Assembly: GCF_004000605.1 (NCBI RefSeq) | Contig: NZ_CP018911.1 | Span: 2,955,660 to 3,019,659 of the forward strand | From: Glycocaulis alkaliphilus | GTDB taxonomy: Bacteria; Pseudomonadota; Alphaproteobacteria; Caulobacterales; Maricaulaceae | Direction: 5' to 3' | DNA length: 64,000 nt | Shown here: positions 32,579 to 42,837 of the stretch, piece by piece | Layout: each line of letters begins with the position of its first letter | Numbering within the stretch: position 1 is the stretch's first letter | The notes under the pieces: generated by a model | Seen by the model: the letters and a program-made list of their open reading frames with translations, nothing else | Told to the model about the DNA's origin: nothing | Database searches by the model: none | Position numbers and translations under genes: made by a program

Positions 32579-33307
32579 CTAGGGTGCGCCGCGCCGCTTC
32601 GCCAGTTCATCAAGCGCGGCCAGAAGACTGCCTTCAGCAGGTTGTGCCGCGATACGCACGTTCAGACCGCGCGTGTGCAACGGAACAGCGGCGCGCTCCG
32701 ATATGGCGATGAACTCCAGACGCGCGAGGGCAGCAGTGAGTTCCGCCGCATTCACAAGCGCCAGAAAACGCTCCGCTCCCCGCGCAGAGTGGATGAGCAC
32801 GATGGCCGGACCATCTGCAAGCGCCTCTCTGGCACGCGCTGTCAGGCCCCGCGCCAGCCGGGTTCGGTAAACGGTGCGGGTCGTGGCGCGGAGGCCGGAA
32901 ACCTCCAGCATGCCCGCCAGATCACCTGCCCGGTCCTCCCCGCTCAAATGCAGGACATGACGGCCTACGGGCAGGTCTCGCGCGATGGTCCGCGCCAGCG
33001 CTTCGGCATCGCCGTCTGCGCTGGTGACGGACGCAAAACCAGCCTCGCGCGCGGCCTTTGCCGTGCCTTCACCAACGGCGAACACCGGCAGATGAAGCAG
33101 CGGTCTGACATCACGCACGGCCCGCAGCGCATTGGCGCTGGTCAGGGCCAGCGCATCCACGCCATCAGCGCCAATCACTGCACGCGAGCGCACGACTTGC
33201 GAAACCGGGCAGGCTATCGCGATGAAGCCCATTGCCCGGACGGCCCGGGCGGTGCGGGCATTGCCCGGCTGGGTGCGCGTGATGATGACCGGCAGGCCGG
33301 GTTTCAT
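32579..33307 (-). CDS. hemD: Uroporphyrinogen-III synthase
   Basis: Closes hydroxymethylbilane to uroporphyrinogen III; 242 residues, a highly variable family. It has the ITRTQPGNARTA opening, ALTSANALRAV and a C-terminal AISERAA stretch. The assignment is strengthened by the 4-base overlap with hemC upstream. The mitofilin-like gene starts about 40 bases downstream. Confidence 0.9.
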   Translation of the reverse strand: MKPGLPVIITRTQPGNARTARAVRAMGFIAIACPVSQVVRSRAVIGADGVDALALTSANALRAVRDVRPLLHLPVFAVGEGTAKAAREAGFASVTSADGDAEALARTIARDLPVGRHVLHLSGEDRAGDLAGMLEVSGLRATTRTVYRTRLARGLTARAREALADGPAIVLIHSARGAERFLALVNAAELTAALARLEFIAISERAAVPLHTRGLNVRIAAQPAEGSLLAALDELAKRRGAP

Positions 33308-34272
33308 GACCCTGTGCCGGTAAGGATGGCCTCCACCGCCGCGCCTCCATCCTTGCGCAGGGCCTCTCCCAGAGACAGGCCGAAGGCGCGCGCCGCTTCA
33401 ACCGTGTCGATTCCGGTTCGCGTATCATTCATGCGCCAGCGCTGCGATCCGTCAGGTTTCAGCACTTCGGCTGTCAGATGGAGCGTATCGCCCTCAAACA
33501 CGCCATGCGCCGCCAAAGGCGTGCGGCAGGACCCGTCCAGCGCTTCCAGCACGCCGCGCTCGGCTGCGATGGCAAGGGCGGTGGGGGCATGGTTCAGCGG
33601 GGCGAGGGCCACGCGGGCCGCATCATCATCGCTGCGGATCGTCACACCGATAGCGCCCTGCGCCGGGGCAGGCAGGCTGTGTGCGAAATCAAGGCCCGGC
33701 CAGTCCCCTTCCGGGCGGCCCAGCCGTTTCAGTCCCGCCTTGGCGAGGAAGGTCGCAGCGATCGGCCCGTCTTTGAGCCTCTGCAGGCGTGTGCCGACAT
33801 TACCGCGTAGAAGCGTGATCTGAAGGTCTGGCCGGGCATGAAGCGCCTGTGCCTGACGCCGCAAGGAGGCTGTGCCGATTAGCGCCCCTTGGGGCAGGCT
33901 CTTCAGCGTGCCGGGTCCCGAAGCGGTCAGCAATATGTCTGACGGGTCTTCGCGTTCGAGCACACAAGCCAGCTCCAGCCCGTCCGGCAGATGGGTGGGC
34001 ACATCCTTCATCGAATGGACCGCAAAGGCCGCCTCGCCGTCCAGCTGCGCGCGGTCCAGCTCGCGGGTAAAGAGCCCCTTGCCGCCAGCATCCAGCAGCG
34101 CCCGGTCGGTAATCTGGTCGCCCGTGGTGACAAGGCCAAGGATCGGAAAACCTGCTTCGGCGTCGCTAACACCGTGCGCAGCGGCGAGGCGTGCCTGCAC
34201 CATCAGCGCCTGCGCCATGGCCAGCGGAGAGGTGCGGGTGGCGAGCGCCATGACGGGCAGGGAAGCGGTCAA
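33304..34272 (-). CDS. hemC: Porphobilinogen deaminase (hydroxymethylbilane synthase)
   Basis: Joins four porphobilinogens into hydroxymethylbilane; 322 residues. Conserved stretches include TRTSPLAMAQA, AVHSMKDVPT, GTASLRRQAQ and the dipyrromethane cofactor cysteine C249 in LDGSCRTPLAAH. First gene of hemC-hemD-mitofilin-hemY, divergent from tsaD with only 44 bases between starts, so the two promoters must overlap. Confidence 0.97.
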   Translation of the reverse strand: MTASLPVMALATRTSPLAMAQALMVQARLAAAHGVSDAEAGFPILGLVTTGDQITDRALLDAGGKGLFTRELDRAQLDGEAAFAVHSMKDVPTHLPDGLELACVLEREDPSDILLTASGPGTLKSLPQGALIGTASLRRQAQALHARPDLQITLLRGNVGTRLQRLKDGPIAATFLAKAGLKRLGRPEGDWPGLDFAHSLPAPAQGAIGVTIRSDDDAARVALAPLNHAPTALAIAAERGVLEALDGSCRTPLAAHGVFEGDTLHLTAEVLKPDGSQRWRMNDTRTGIDTVEAARAFGLSLGEALRKDGGAAVEAILTGTGS

Positions 34273-34316
34273 GATGATCTCCGTGAGTTGTCAGCCTGCC
34301 GGAGCGGCGCTAACGG

Positions 34317-35453
34317 ATGGGTATGGCGTTATCCCATACCCACCCCGGCGCGCAAGAAGCCCAGCCCGTTACCGTGCTGGGCCTTGAATCGAGCTGTGAT
34401 GACAGCGCGGCGGCGATTCTGCGCCTGAACCCTGACGGAAGCACGCAAGTTCTGGCCGAGCGCGTCGTCAACCAGAATAGCGATCATGCCCCCTTTGGCG
34501 GCGTGGTGCCGGAGATTGCCGCGCGCAGCCATGCCGAACGCATGGACCATTTGGCCCGCGAGGTGATGGAGGAGGCAGGGCTGGGCTTTGACGCGCTGGA
34601 CGCCATCGCGGCCACCGCCGGTCCCGGCCTGATTGGCGGGGTGATGGCCGCACTTATGACCGCAAAAGGACTGGCGCTCGGTTCGGGGAAGCCGCTGATC
34701 GCCGTCAATCATCTCGAAGGCCATGCGCTTTCCCCGCGCCTTGTCGAACCGCTTCCCTTTCCCTGGCTGCTTTTGCTGGTCTCCGGCGGGCATACCCAGC
34801 TTTTGAGCGTGGACGGTGTGGGGCAGATGACCCGGCTCGGCTCCACCATTGATGACGCGGCCGGTGAAGCCTTCGACAAGTCCGCCAAGGTGCTGGGCCT
34901 TGGGTTTCCGGGCGGACCTGCGCTGGAAAAGCTCGCGGCGAAAGTAACCGACCCGTCACGCTTCCCCCTGCCGCGCATGCTGGCCCACGACAAGTCCTGC
35001 AATTTCTCGTTCGCGGGCCTGAAAACAGCCGTGAAGCGCAGCTTTGACGCGCTGGAAAGCCCTGACGACACAGACAAGGCCGACCTTGCCGCCGCTGCGC
35101 AGTCTGCCATCGCCGCGCATCTGGCCGAGCGCACAGGCCGGGCGCTGGATATGTATGCAGAGCAAAACCCTCAAGGCCGGGTGCTGGTCGCGGCGGGCGG
35201 TGTAGCCGCCAACCGGGCCGTGCGCGACACACTGGTGAAAGAGGCCGAGGCACGAGGCTTCCGTACACTCTTCCCGCCTCTGAAATACTGTACCGATAAT
35301 GCCGCGATGATTGCGCTGGCGGGCGCGGAGCGTTTGCGCCTCGGCATCACTGATGATCTTACCGTACCGGCACGCGCGCGCTGGCCGCTGGATTACGGTG
35401 CCGCCAGCGATGATCCGCTGCTAGGGTCTGGCAAGAAGGGGCCAAAGGCATGA
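34317..35453 (+). CDS. tsaD: tRNA N6-threonylcarbamoyladenosine transferase TsaD
   Basis: Transfers threonylcarbamoyl to A37 of ANN-decoding tRNAs; 378 residues. Metal ligands H132 and H136 lie in NHLEGH, and [12 protein letters not shown] and VSGGHTQL are conserved. The start is the ATG at 34317, with a second in-frame ATG six bases later. The last four bases overlap gpsA. Confidence 0.97.
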   Translation: MGMALSHTHPGAQEAQPVTVLGLESSCDDSAAAILRLNPDGSTQVLAERVVNQNSDHAPFGGVVPEIAARSHAERMDHLAREVMEEAGLGFDALDAIAATAGPGLIGGVMAALMTAKGLALGSGKPLIAVNHLEGHALSPRLVEPLPFPWLLLLVSGGHTQLLSVDGVGQMTRLGSTIDDAAGEAFDKSAKVLGLGFPGGPALEKLAAKVTDPSRFPLPRMLAHDKSCNFSFAGLKTAVKRSFDALESPDDTDKADLAAAAQSAIAAHLAERTGRALDMYAEQNPQGRVLVAAGGVAANRAVRDTLVKEAEARGFRTLFPPLKYCTDNAAMIALAGAERLRLGITDDLTVPARARWPLDYGAASDDPLLGSGKKGPKA

Positions 35454-36445
35454 GCGCAAGACTGGGCATTATCGGGGCAGGCGCCTGGGGTACGGCGCTG
35501 GCGCAGGCGGCAGCGCGCGCCGGCACGCCCTCTATCCTCTGGGCGTTCGAGCCGGAAGTGGCAAAAGCCATCAACGAAACCCGTGAAAACCCGGCCTTCC
35601 TCAAAGGCGTGACGCTCGACGCGTCCATCCACGCCACCAATGATGCCGCAGACCTCTCGGCCTGCGATGCCTGGCTGGTCGTCACCCCTGCCCAGCACAT
35701 GCGCGCCAGCCTTGAGGCGTTCGGCGGGCATCTCAAACCCGGCACGCCCGTCGCGCTGTGCTCCAAGGGCATTGAGCGTGGCACATTGAAACTAATGAGC
35801 GATGTGCTGGCCGAAACCCTCCCCTCAGCCATTCCCGCCGTCCTCTCCGGCCCGTCCTTTGCCGCCGATGTGGCGCGCGGCCTGCCGACGGCCGTGACGC
35901 TCGCCTGCACCGATGCGGGCGCAGGCGAAAAGCTCATCAAGATGATCGGTTCGGCAAGCTTCCGCCCCTATCTGGCGGATGATCTGATCGGCGCGGAGAT
36001 TGGCGGCTCGGTGAAGAATGTGCTCGCCATCGCCGCCGGGATCGTCGAAGGGCGCGGGCTTGGCAAATCAGCCCACGCTGCCCTCATCGCGCGCGGATTT
36101 GCCGAGATGACGCGCCTCGCCGTAGCGCTGGGCGCGCAGCGTGAAACCCTCACCGGGCTTTGCGGGCTGGGCGATCTGGTGCTCACCTGCTCCTCGCCGC
36201 AATCGCGCAATATGTCGTGCGGGCTGGCGCTGGGCCGGGGCGAGGCGCTGGCAGACATCATGGCCGCGCGCAATTCCGTGACAGAGGGGGTGGCAACGGC
36301 GCCGGCGGTGATGGAGCTGGCTGCACGCCATGGCATCGACATGCCGATCTGCGAGGCCGTGGCCGCGATTGTAGGCGGCAGGGCGAGCGTCGATGACGCC
36401 ATCAACGCCTTGCTCTCACGTCCCTTCACCAGCGAGGGCGCGTGA
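35450..36445 (+). CDS. gpsA: Glycerol-3-phosphate dehydrogenase [NAD(P)+]
   Basis: Makes sn-glycerol 3-phosphate for phospholipids; 331 residues. The dinucleotide motif [12 protein letters not shown], the [10 protein letters not shown] loop and [13 protein letters not shown] with the catalytic lysine are visible. Coupled by overlaps on both sides: tsaD upstream and the Rieske gene downstream. Confidence 0.97.
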   Translation: MSARLGIIGAGAWGTALAQAAARAGTPSILWAFEPEVAKAINETRENPAFLKGVTLDASIHATNDAADLSACDAWLVVTPAQHMRASLEAFGGHLKPGTPVALCSKGIERGTLKLMSDVLAETLPSAIPAVLSGPSFAADVARGLPTAVTLACTDAGAGEKLIKMIGSASFRPYLADDLIGAEIGGSVKNVLAIAAGIVEGRGLGKSAHAALIARGFAEMTRLAVALGAQRETLTGLCGLGDLVLTCSSPQSRNMSCGLALGRGEALADIMAARNSVTEGVATAPAVMELAARHGIDMPICEAVAAIVGGRASVDDAINALLSRPFTSEGA

Positions 36446-36783
36446 GCATGAGCGATATGCCCCCACCCGGCACGGTGCTGGGCCGCCTGGATGCGCTTGG
36501 CGATCCGGGCGCCTTCCCGTCAGACTATGAGCCTCTGCCGGTCCTGTTGGTGCGCAAGGGCGATGAGGCCTTTGCCTATGTGAATGTCTGCCCGCATCAG
36601 GGCCGTCCGCTCTGCCTGCCTTCGGGACGCACACTGGTCAGCGAAGGCCAGTTCATCGTCTGCCCGTTTCACGGGGCAAGCTTTGCCATTGAGAGCGGCG
36701 CCTGCACGGGCGGGCCTGCCGGGAAGGCAGGCCTCAAACCTGTGCCGGTAGAGGTGAAGGACGGCGAGATCGTCGCGGCTTAG
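36442..36783 (+). CDS. Small Rieske-type 2Fe-2S ferredoxin
   Basis: 113 residues, starting at a GTG that overlaps the gpsA stop. The cluster ligands are C50 and H52 (NVCPHQG) and C74 and H77 (VCPFHGASF), the standard CxH/CxxH set. It has no membrane segment and no catalytic domain, so it is an electron carrier or a NirD-like small subunit. The redox partner is not next to it. Confidence 0.88.
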   Translation: MSMSDMPPPGTVLGRLDALGDPGAFPSDYEPLPVLLVRKGDEAFAYVNVCPHQGRPLCLPSGRTLVSEGQFIVCPFHGASFAIESGACTGGPAGKAGLKPVPVEVKDGEIVAA

Positions 36784-36792
36784 CCTTTCCCC

Positions 36793-39700
36793 CTATTCCG
36801 CCGAAGCGTTCTGCGCCAGTTCACGCAGCTCGGTAGAAGCAATGGCGATCTTGGAGAGCGTCCACCCGCCAGAGGCCGATAACTGCTCGATCAGATGATC
36901 GGTGCGGTCCACCTCCTGGGCGTGGGTGACTTCCCAGGACGAGACCAGCTCCCCCGCCCACTCCCCGGATGGCTCTTCCACGCCCGCCTTCAGCTTGCCG
37001 CCTGCCTCATCCGCATAGCGGGCAATGGCGGTGGAGATGGCCAGCTGGCTGGCAAACAGATCCTCCACCAGACGGCGCGTCGCCAGCCTGTCCCAATGCT
37101 CGTCAGAGGTCAGATAGCTGGCCGCAGAGCGCAACGGATCGAACCCGAAACGCTCCCCGATAGCATGATAGGCGCGCGCAGCCGCCGCCAGCGGCCAGCC
37201 CGCCCTGGCTGCCAGATCGATAATGTCCGTGGCGGGAATGAGTGGCTGTAACAGCGCCGCTGCGCCCGCCAGCTTCGCCGGCGCGCCCTCCTCGGTCAGA
37301 CGTAACCGGCGGCCGGCCACACCGGCACGCTCATGGCTGGACAGGATGCTCTCACCCCATTCGCGCAGCTGGTCAGCGCCTTGCTGGTAGCGCTCAATCA
37401 TATCACCCACAGGTGCCGCCTTGCCCGCGTCCTCGGTGCGCGCGCGCCGGGCAAGCCACACTGTCTGCTTGAAAAGCAGGCGGCGCACTTCAGCATGCAG
37501 GCTGGTCTGGGCGCTCGCAGGCACCTTGTTATCGAGCGCATTGATCTGCGCCATGAGGTCGTCGATACGGAAAATCTCGCGCGCGGCAGCGAAGGCCCGC
37601 GCGATGGCAGGCGTATCAGCCCCGCTCAGCTCCAGCGCCCGCTGCAGGAAGTCCGGCCCGCCCATATTCACCAGATCATTGGCGATCCGCGTCGCGATGA
37701 TCTCCCTTTTCAGCCGGTGGCCGTCCATGGCGTCGGCAAATTTGTGCAGGGCTTTCGGGAAATAGGTGACGAGCGTATCGGTGAAGTGCGGATCATCCGG
37801 CACGTCACAGGCCACGATCTTGTCGAACAGGGCGATCTTCACATAGCTGGTGATGATCGCGATTTCCGGCCGCGAAAGCCCGTCATTCTGCTCCTTGAGA
37901 CCCCTTATGATCTCGCTGCCGGGCAGCCCTTCGACAGCGCGGTCCAGACGCCCCTCAGCTTCGAGGCTCTCCATGACGCGCTCATGCACATCAAGGTCTT
38001 TGGCTGCCCGCTCGCGCGCCAGCGTCAGGGTGAGCGTCTGGTCGTAATTATGGCGGAGCACATGCTCGGCCACGTCGTCGGTCATGGATTCCAGCAGCTT
38101 GTTGCGGTCCTCCCGGCTCATATCGCCCGAACGCATCATCGGGTTGAGCAGGATCTTGATATTCACCTCATGGTCAGAGCTGTCCACCCCGGCCGAATTG
38201 TCGATGAAGTCGCCATTCACGCGGCCGCCCTTGCGCGCAAAGGCAATGCGGGCGGCCTGCGTCATGGCCAGGTTTGCGCCCTCGCCAACCACACACGCCT
38301 TCATCTCTTCGGCATCGACCCGGATGGCATCATTATTCTTGTCGCCGACCTGGTAGTTCTGCTCGGAAGCGGCCTTCACATAGGTGCCGATACCGCCAAA
38401 CCAGAGGAGCTCGGTCTCAGCCTTGAGAAGGGCGTGCATGACCTCGTTTGGCGTCGCGCTCTTGCCTTCAAGGCCGGTCAAGGCGCGTATCTGGTCATTG
38501 AGCTGGATCGCTTTGGCAGAGCGCGAGAACACGCCCCCGCCCTTTGAGATCAGCTTGGAATCGTAATCCTGCCAGCTGGAACGGTCCATCTCGAACAGGC
38601 GCTTGCGTTCCTTCCAGCTGCCTTCGGTATCCTGCGGATCGGGATCAATGAAGATGTCGCGATGATCGAACGCCGCCAGAAGGCGGATCTGCTTCGACAA
38701 GAGCATGCCATTGCCGAACACATCCCCGGACATATCGCCCACGCCAATCACCGTGAAGGGCTCGCTCTGGATGTCCTTGCCGCGCTCGCGGAAGTGGCGC
38801 TTGACCGATTCCCACCCGCCACGCGCGGTGATCGCCATTTTCTTGTGGTCATAGCCGGCAGACCCGCCAGAGGCGAAGGCATCGCCCAGCCAGAAATCAT
38901 ACTCGTCCGTGGCGACACCATTGGCGATGTCGGAGAAACTCGCCGTACCCTTGTCGGCCGCGACAACGAGATAGGGATCTTCCCCGTCCCAGCGCACGAC
39001 ATTGTCCGGCGCCACGACATTACCGTCCGCGTCAAGATTATCGGTGATGTCGAGAAGACCGCGCAGGAAGGTGCGGTAGCTCTCCTTGCCTTCGGCCATG
39101 AAGGCTTCCCGGTCCGAAGGTTTGGGTAATTGCTTGGGATAGAACCCGCCCTTGGAGCCGACCGGCACAATGACGGCGTTCTTCACCTGCTGGGCCTTCA
39201 CAAGGCCCAGAACCTCGGTGCGGAAATCTTCACGCCGGTCCGACCAGCGAAGCCCGCCGCGCGCCACAGGCCCGAAACGCAGATGCACACCCTCCACGCG
39301 CGGGCTCCACACGAAAATCTCGCGATAGGGCTTGGGCGCAGGAAGGTCTCGTATCTTGCGGCTGGCAATCTTCAGCGAGATCCAGGGCTTGGGCTGCCCG
39401 TCCTCATTGGTCTGGTAGAAATTGGTCCGCAGCGTGTATTTGATCAGCTTGACCAGCCGGCGCAGGGCCTTGTCGTGGTCCAGGCTGGAAACCGCATCGA
39501 GCTTGCCGCGCAGCTCCTTCTCCAGCGCCGCCGACTTTTCCTCGCGGGCCTTGTGGTCAAGATCGAGCGAAGGATCAAAGCGCAGGCGGGCAAATTCCAG
39601 AAGGCAGCGCGCAATTTCAGGGTGCCCGCCAAGTGCCTCTTCCTGGATGGATTGCGACGGATCCATGCCCGATTGCTGGCGGTAGCGCGCGCACGTGCGC

Positions 39701-41718
39701 AGGAAAGCCGCCTCGCGCCAGCTGACACCGATCGCGGGCACCAGCGTGTTGAAGCCGTCATCCTCGGTCCGCCCGTCCAGGACGGCCAGAACCGCGTCCT
39801 CAAACAGCGGCGCCAGGGTTTCCAGCTCTGCAAACTCACCCGAACGCGCGCCCACCTCGAACTCATGCACCCACAGCGTCTCGCGCTCCTCGCCATCACG
39901 CTGGCGCTGGACCGGATAGCCAGCCTCCGCCTCGACATGCAGGCCGAGATTTTCAAGAACCGGCAGCACATCCGATAGCGCCAGCATCCGGCCATGGCTG
40001 TAGAGCTTCACACGCAGATGCGCGTCATCATCCTCGGATTCGCGATATACGCGCGCGCCGCGCGGATTGTCCGCCGACAGGGTCTCCAGCCGTGCGATGT
40101 CAGCCAGTGCCGACAGGGGCTGGTAGCGCTCGCGGTAGCCGGCCGTATAGCCATCCAGATAGGTGCGCACCGCGCGCAAGGAATCAGCATCGCCATCACG
40201 GCGCGCTTCAGCTTCCAGCTCGTCCTCCCAGGTGCGCGCCAGAAGCGCGATCTCGCGCTCCAGCTCGGCCGGGTCGGGCTCGGGATGGTTGAACGGGTCC
40301 AGCCCGATAATGAAGTGGACGCGCGCCAGAGCGCCATCGCCAAACATGGGGTAGAAGGCCGACAGGCGGCCATTGAAGGCCTTGCGGATCAGCTCGCCCG
40401 CCTCGATGCGCACGCGCGTATTGTAGCGGTCACGCGGCACGTAGAGCAGCACCGAGACAAAGCGGTCAAACTGGTCGCGGCGCAGGAAGAGGCGCGTGCG
40501 GGGCCGGTCGAACAGGTGCAAAATGCCCTGGCTGATCTTCAGCAGATCCTCTTCGGAGGTCTGGAACAGCTCGTCGCGGGGATAGTTCTCGACAATGTGC
40601 TGGAGCTTTTTGGCAGAGTGGGAGCCTGGCGCCTTGCCGGCCTTGTCCAGCACGCGGCGCACTTTTCGCCGGATCAGCGGCACATCGCGCGCCATCTGGT
40701 CATAGGCCTCTGCCGTGAACAGGCCGACAAAGCGCGTCTCGCCCACCACCGCGCCATCATCGCGGTAACGCTTGACCCCGATATAATCCATGTAGACGCG
40801 CCGGTGGACACGGCTTTTCATATTGGCCTTGGCCACGATGACAGGGCTCGGCGCGCGCAGGAAAGCCTCAATGGCCGGCACAATGACCAGCGGTTCGGAG
40901 GTGCGGCGCAGCACGGTGCGGTCAGGATCGCGCAGAATGCCCTTGCCGCTGTCCTTGAGGATTTCCGGCTCGCGCGAGCGCAGATTGCCCTCCTCGTCGA
41001 CGTCGAACGCGTAAGCACGGCAGCCGATGAACGCGAAATGGTCGTCACGCAGCCAGCTCAGGAAGGCGAGTGATTCCTCCACCTCCTCGCGCGGCGCGCG
41101 GGTATTGGCAGCCTTGAGATGCTCCAGGCACTCATCCATGCGCGCGCGCATGTCGCGCCAGTCCTCGACCGCCTCGCGCACATCGCTCAGCGTCGCGCGC
41201 ACCTCTGATTCCAGCGCCTCGCGTGCGGACGGATCAAGCAGATCGACATGCACCTGGATCATGGACTCGGCGGCAACGCGCCCATCCTTGCCGCTGCGCT
41301 TGCCATCCTCGTTCCGGCGCACCTGCACAATCGGGTGAACCATGGCGAGCACATCAAGACCCTGCGAGGCGATCTCGCCCATCACCGAATCGACCAGGAA
41401 TGGCCGGTCCTGCCCGATGACCTCGACGATGTCGCGCCCCAGCGGCTTGCCGTCGCTGCCCTTGCCTTCACGCACACGCACCTTGATCTTGTCGCTGGCA
41501 CGTTCGGCCGCGAACTCCCAGAAATCGCCAAAGACGGTCAGCGCATCATCCTGCGTGATGCCTTGCAGATCATCAGACAGGGAATCTTCCCAGACCTGTT
41601 CGGCAAAGCTGGCAGCGGCATCATCCAGTCCGCCAAAGCGGGCCTTCCAGTGCTTGCGGGCTGCTTTGAGAAACTCATCGCGGTCAAAGGCATGGGCGGA
41701 ACTGACGACAGCGGTCAT
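36793..41718 (-). CDS. gdhB: Large NAD-dependent glutamate dehydrogenase (L_180 class)
   Basis: 1,641 residues, close to the expected size of the 180-kDa NAD-glutamate dehydrogenases. It deaminates glutamate to 2-oxoglutarate. The N-terminal third holds ACT-like regulatory regions; the catalytic core, about residues 840-1200, has VHLRFGPVARGGLRWSDR, the lysine-bearing VPVGSKGGFYPK and the Rossmann part around VGEGANLAMT. The C-terminal 350 residues are helical. It stands alone, convergent with the Rieske gene nine bases away. Confidence 0.96.
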   Translation of the reverse strand: MTAVVSSAHAFDRDEFLKAARKHWKARFGGLDDAAASFAEQVWEDSLSDDLQGITQDDALTVFGDFWEFAAERASDKIKVRVREGKGSDGKPLGRDIVEVIGQDRPFLVDSVMGEIASQGLDVLAMVHPIVQVRRNEDGKRSGKDGRVAAESMIQVHVDLLDPSAREALESEVRATLSDVREAVEDWRDMRARMDECLEHLKAANTRAPREEVEESLAFLSWLRDDHFAFIGCRAYAFDVDEEGNLRSREPEILKDSGKGILRDPDRTVLRRTSEPLVIVPAIEAFLRAPSPVIVAKANMKSRVHRRVYMDYIGVKRYRDDGAVVGETRFVGLFTAEAYDQMARDVPLIRRKVRRVLDKAGKAPGSHSAKKLQHIVENYPRDELFQTSEEDLLKISQGILHLFDRPRTRLFLRRDQFDRFVSVLLYVPRDRYNTRVRIEAGELIRKAFNGRLSAFYPMFGDGALARVHFIIGLDPFNHPEPDPAELEREIALLARTWEDELEAEARRDGDADSLRAVRTYLDGYTAGYRERYQPLSALADIARLETLSADNPRGARVYRESEDDDAHLRVKLYSHGRMLALSDVLPVLENLGLHVEAEAGYPVQRQRDGEERETLWVHEFEVGARSGEFAELETLAPLFEDAVLAVLDGRTEDDGFNTLVPAIGVSWREAAFLRTCARYRQQSGMDPSQSIQEEALGGHPEIARCLLEFARLRFDPSLDLDHKAREEKSAALEKELRGKLDAVSSLDHDKALRRLVKLIKYTLRTNFYQTNEDGQPKPWISLKIASRKIRDLPAPKPYREIFVWSPRVEGVHLRFGPVARGGLRWSDRREDFRTEVLGLVKAQQVKNAVIVPVGSKGGFYPKQLPKPSDREAFMAEGKESYRTFLRGLLDITDNLDADGNVVAPDNVVRWDGEDPYLVVAADKGTASFSDIANGVATDEYDFWLGDAFASGGSAGYDHKKMAITARGGWESVKRHFRERGKDIQSEPFTVIGVGDMSGDVFGNGMLLSKQIRLLAAFDHRDIFIDPDPQDTEGSWKERKRLFEMDRSSWQDYDSKLISKGGGVFSRSAKAIQLNDQIRALTGLEGKSATPNEVMHALLKAETELLWFGGIGTYVKAASEQNYQVGDKNNDAIRVDAEEMKACVVGEGANLAMTQAARIAFARKGGRVNGDFIDNSAGVDSSDHEVNIKILLNPMMRSGDMSREDRNKLLESMTDDVAEHVLRHNYDQTLTLTLARERAAKDLDVHERVMESLEAEGRLDRAVEGLPGSEIIRGLKEQNDGLSRPEIAIITSYVKIALFDKIVACDVPDDPHFTDTLVTYFPKALHKFADAMDGHRLKREIIATRIANDLVNMGGPDFLQRALELSGADTPAIARAFAAAREIFRIDDLMAQINALDNKVPASAQTSLHAEVRRLLFKQTVWLARRARTEDAGKAAPVGDMIERYQQGADQLREWGESILSSHERAGVAGRRLRLTEEGAPAKLAGAAALLQPLIPATDIIDLAARAGWPLAAAARAYHAIGERFGFDPLRSAASYLTSDEHWDRLATRRLVEDLFASQLAISTAIARYADEAGGKLKAGVEEPSGEWAGELVSSWEVTHAQEVDRTDHLIEQLSASGGWTLSKIAIASTELRELAQNASAE

Positions 41719-41925
41719 GCTCGGGGGCGCTCCGTTTCGGACTTGCGGGTACGCGCCGGGGGCGGCGCGCCGCTATTGATGACGCCAGCCTAGCTGCACT
41801 GCTGCGCCGTTCAAGCGATGAACGCCACTGCGGCATGATGAACACCGAGACTGGACCAATTGGCGCGCGGTGTGGTTCGTTGCGTGACTGAAAACAAGTC
41901 CTTTTTCTGCGGAGACTGTCGAACC

Positions 41926-42615
41926 ATGCCCCACATGCTCATTACCGGCGCCAACCGTGGCATTGGCCTGGAACACACGCGTGTTCTTTTGTCGCGCGGC
42001 TGGCATGTCAGTGCAGCCTGCCGCGATCCCGGCAAGGCCAGTGAGCTAAAAGCGCTCGATCCCGGTGACGGACGCCTGACCCTGCTGGAATATGACGCCG
42101 CCCGGCCCGGTGCCGGCAAGGCTCTGGCCAGTGCGGTGAAGGGCCCGATCGATATTCTGTTCGCCAATGCCGGCATGTTTGGCCCGCGCGAGCAGGGCTT
42201 CGGCCAGACTGACTATGCCGGCATGGCTGAAATCGCGCAGGTCAACGCCTTTGCAGCGCTGGAGCTGGCGGAAACCTTCGCCGGTCAGGTCGCGCAGTCC
42301 CAGCTAAAGGTGATTGCCCTTCAATCGAGCCGTATGGGCTCCATCGCCGACAATACCAGCGGCGGATATTACGCCTACCGCATGTCCAAGGCAGCGCTGA
42401 ACGCGATTGGCAAGTCACTGAGCATCGACCTCAAGCCCAAAGGAATCATCACCCTCATCTTCCACCCTGGCTGGGTGAAGACCGATATGGGCGGCGCAGG
42501 CGGCACCCTGACCGTCAATGAATGCGTGGAAGGCCAGCTCGATCTCATTGCGCGCGCCAACCCGGCCATGAATGGCCGCTTCTTCCATGTCAGCGGCGAA
42601 GATCTCGACTGGTAA
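41926..42615 (+). CDS. Short-chain dehydrogenase/reductase
   Basis: 229 residues from the ATG at 41926; the frame opens earlier but MPHMLITGANRGIG is the natural beginning, with GGAG 11 bases before. Cofactor motif TGANRGIG, then NAG and the catalytic YRMSKAALN. Similar in layout to the SDR at 22705. Divergent from the glutamate dehydrogenase gene. Confidence 0.9.
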   Translation: MPHMLITGANRGIGLEHTRVLLSRGWHVSAACRDPGKASELKALDPGDGRLTLLEYDAARPGAGKALASAVKGPIDILFANAGMFGPREQGFGQTDYAGMAEIAQVNAFAALELAETFAGQVAQSQLKVIALQSSRMGSIADNTSGGYYAYRMSKAALNAIGKSLSIDLKPKGIITLIFHPGWVKTDMGGAGGTLTVNECVEGQLDLIARANPAMNGRFFHVSGEDLDW

Positions 42616-42626
42616 AAAGGAAAGGC

Positions 42627-42666
42627 GGGCGCTGCCAGACGGGGACAGGACAGTCCGGCAGCGCCC
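42627..42666 (+). terminator. Strong hairpin after the SDR gene
   Basis: A perfect 10-bp inverted repeat (GGGCGCTGCC at 42627, GGCAGCGCCC at 42657) with a 20-base loop. There is only TTC after it. A second 8-bp stem (42669-42676 with 42705-42712) ending in TCTTTCT follows, so the two together probably end the SDR transcript. Confidence 0.6.
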
Positions 42667-42770
42667 TTCGGGTCTCACGATGGCAGGCTGGGGACACGCA
42701 AACGGAGACCCGTCTTTCTAATACGCCGGCAACGCACGAGCGGATCAGCGGCGGAATGAGCGGATAATTA

Positions 42771-42837
42771 CCCCACAATATTTACTTTCGTGGGGCAAAC
42801 TGCTATTGCCCCACAGAATAATCTTTTGTGGGGCAAT
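42771..42837 (+). promoter_or_regulatory. Two CCCCAC/GTGGGG inverted repeats abutting a start codon
   Basis: Arms CCCCAC (42771) and GTGGGG (42790) form the first repeat; ATTGCCCCACA (42805) and TGTGGGGCAAT (42827) form a perfect 11-base second repeat that ends one base-step before the ATG at 42838. The right arm also supplies the only G-rich ribosome-binding candidate. The layout suits an autoregulatory operator or an RNA hairpin that hides the ribosome-binding site. Confidence 0.7.
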
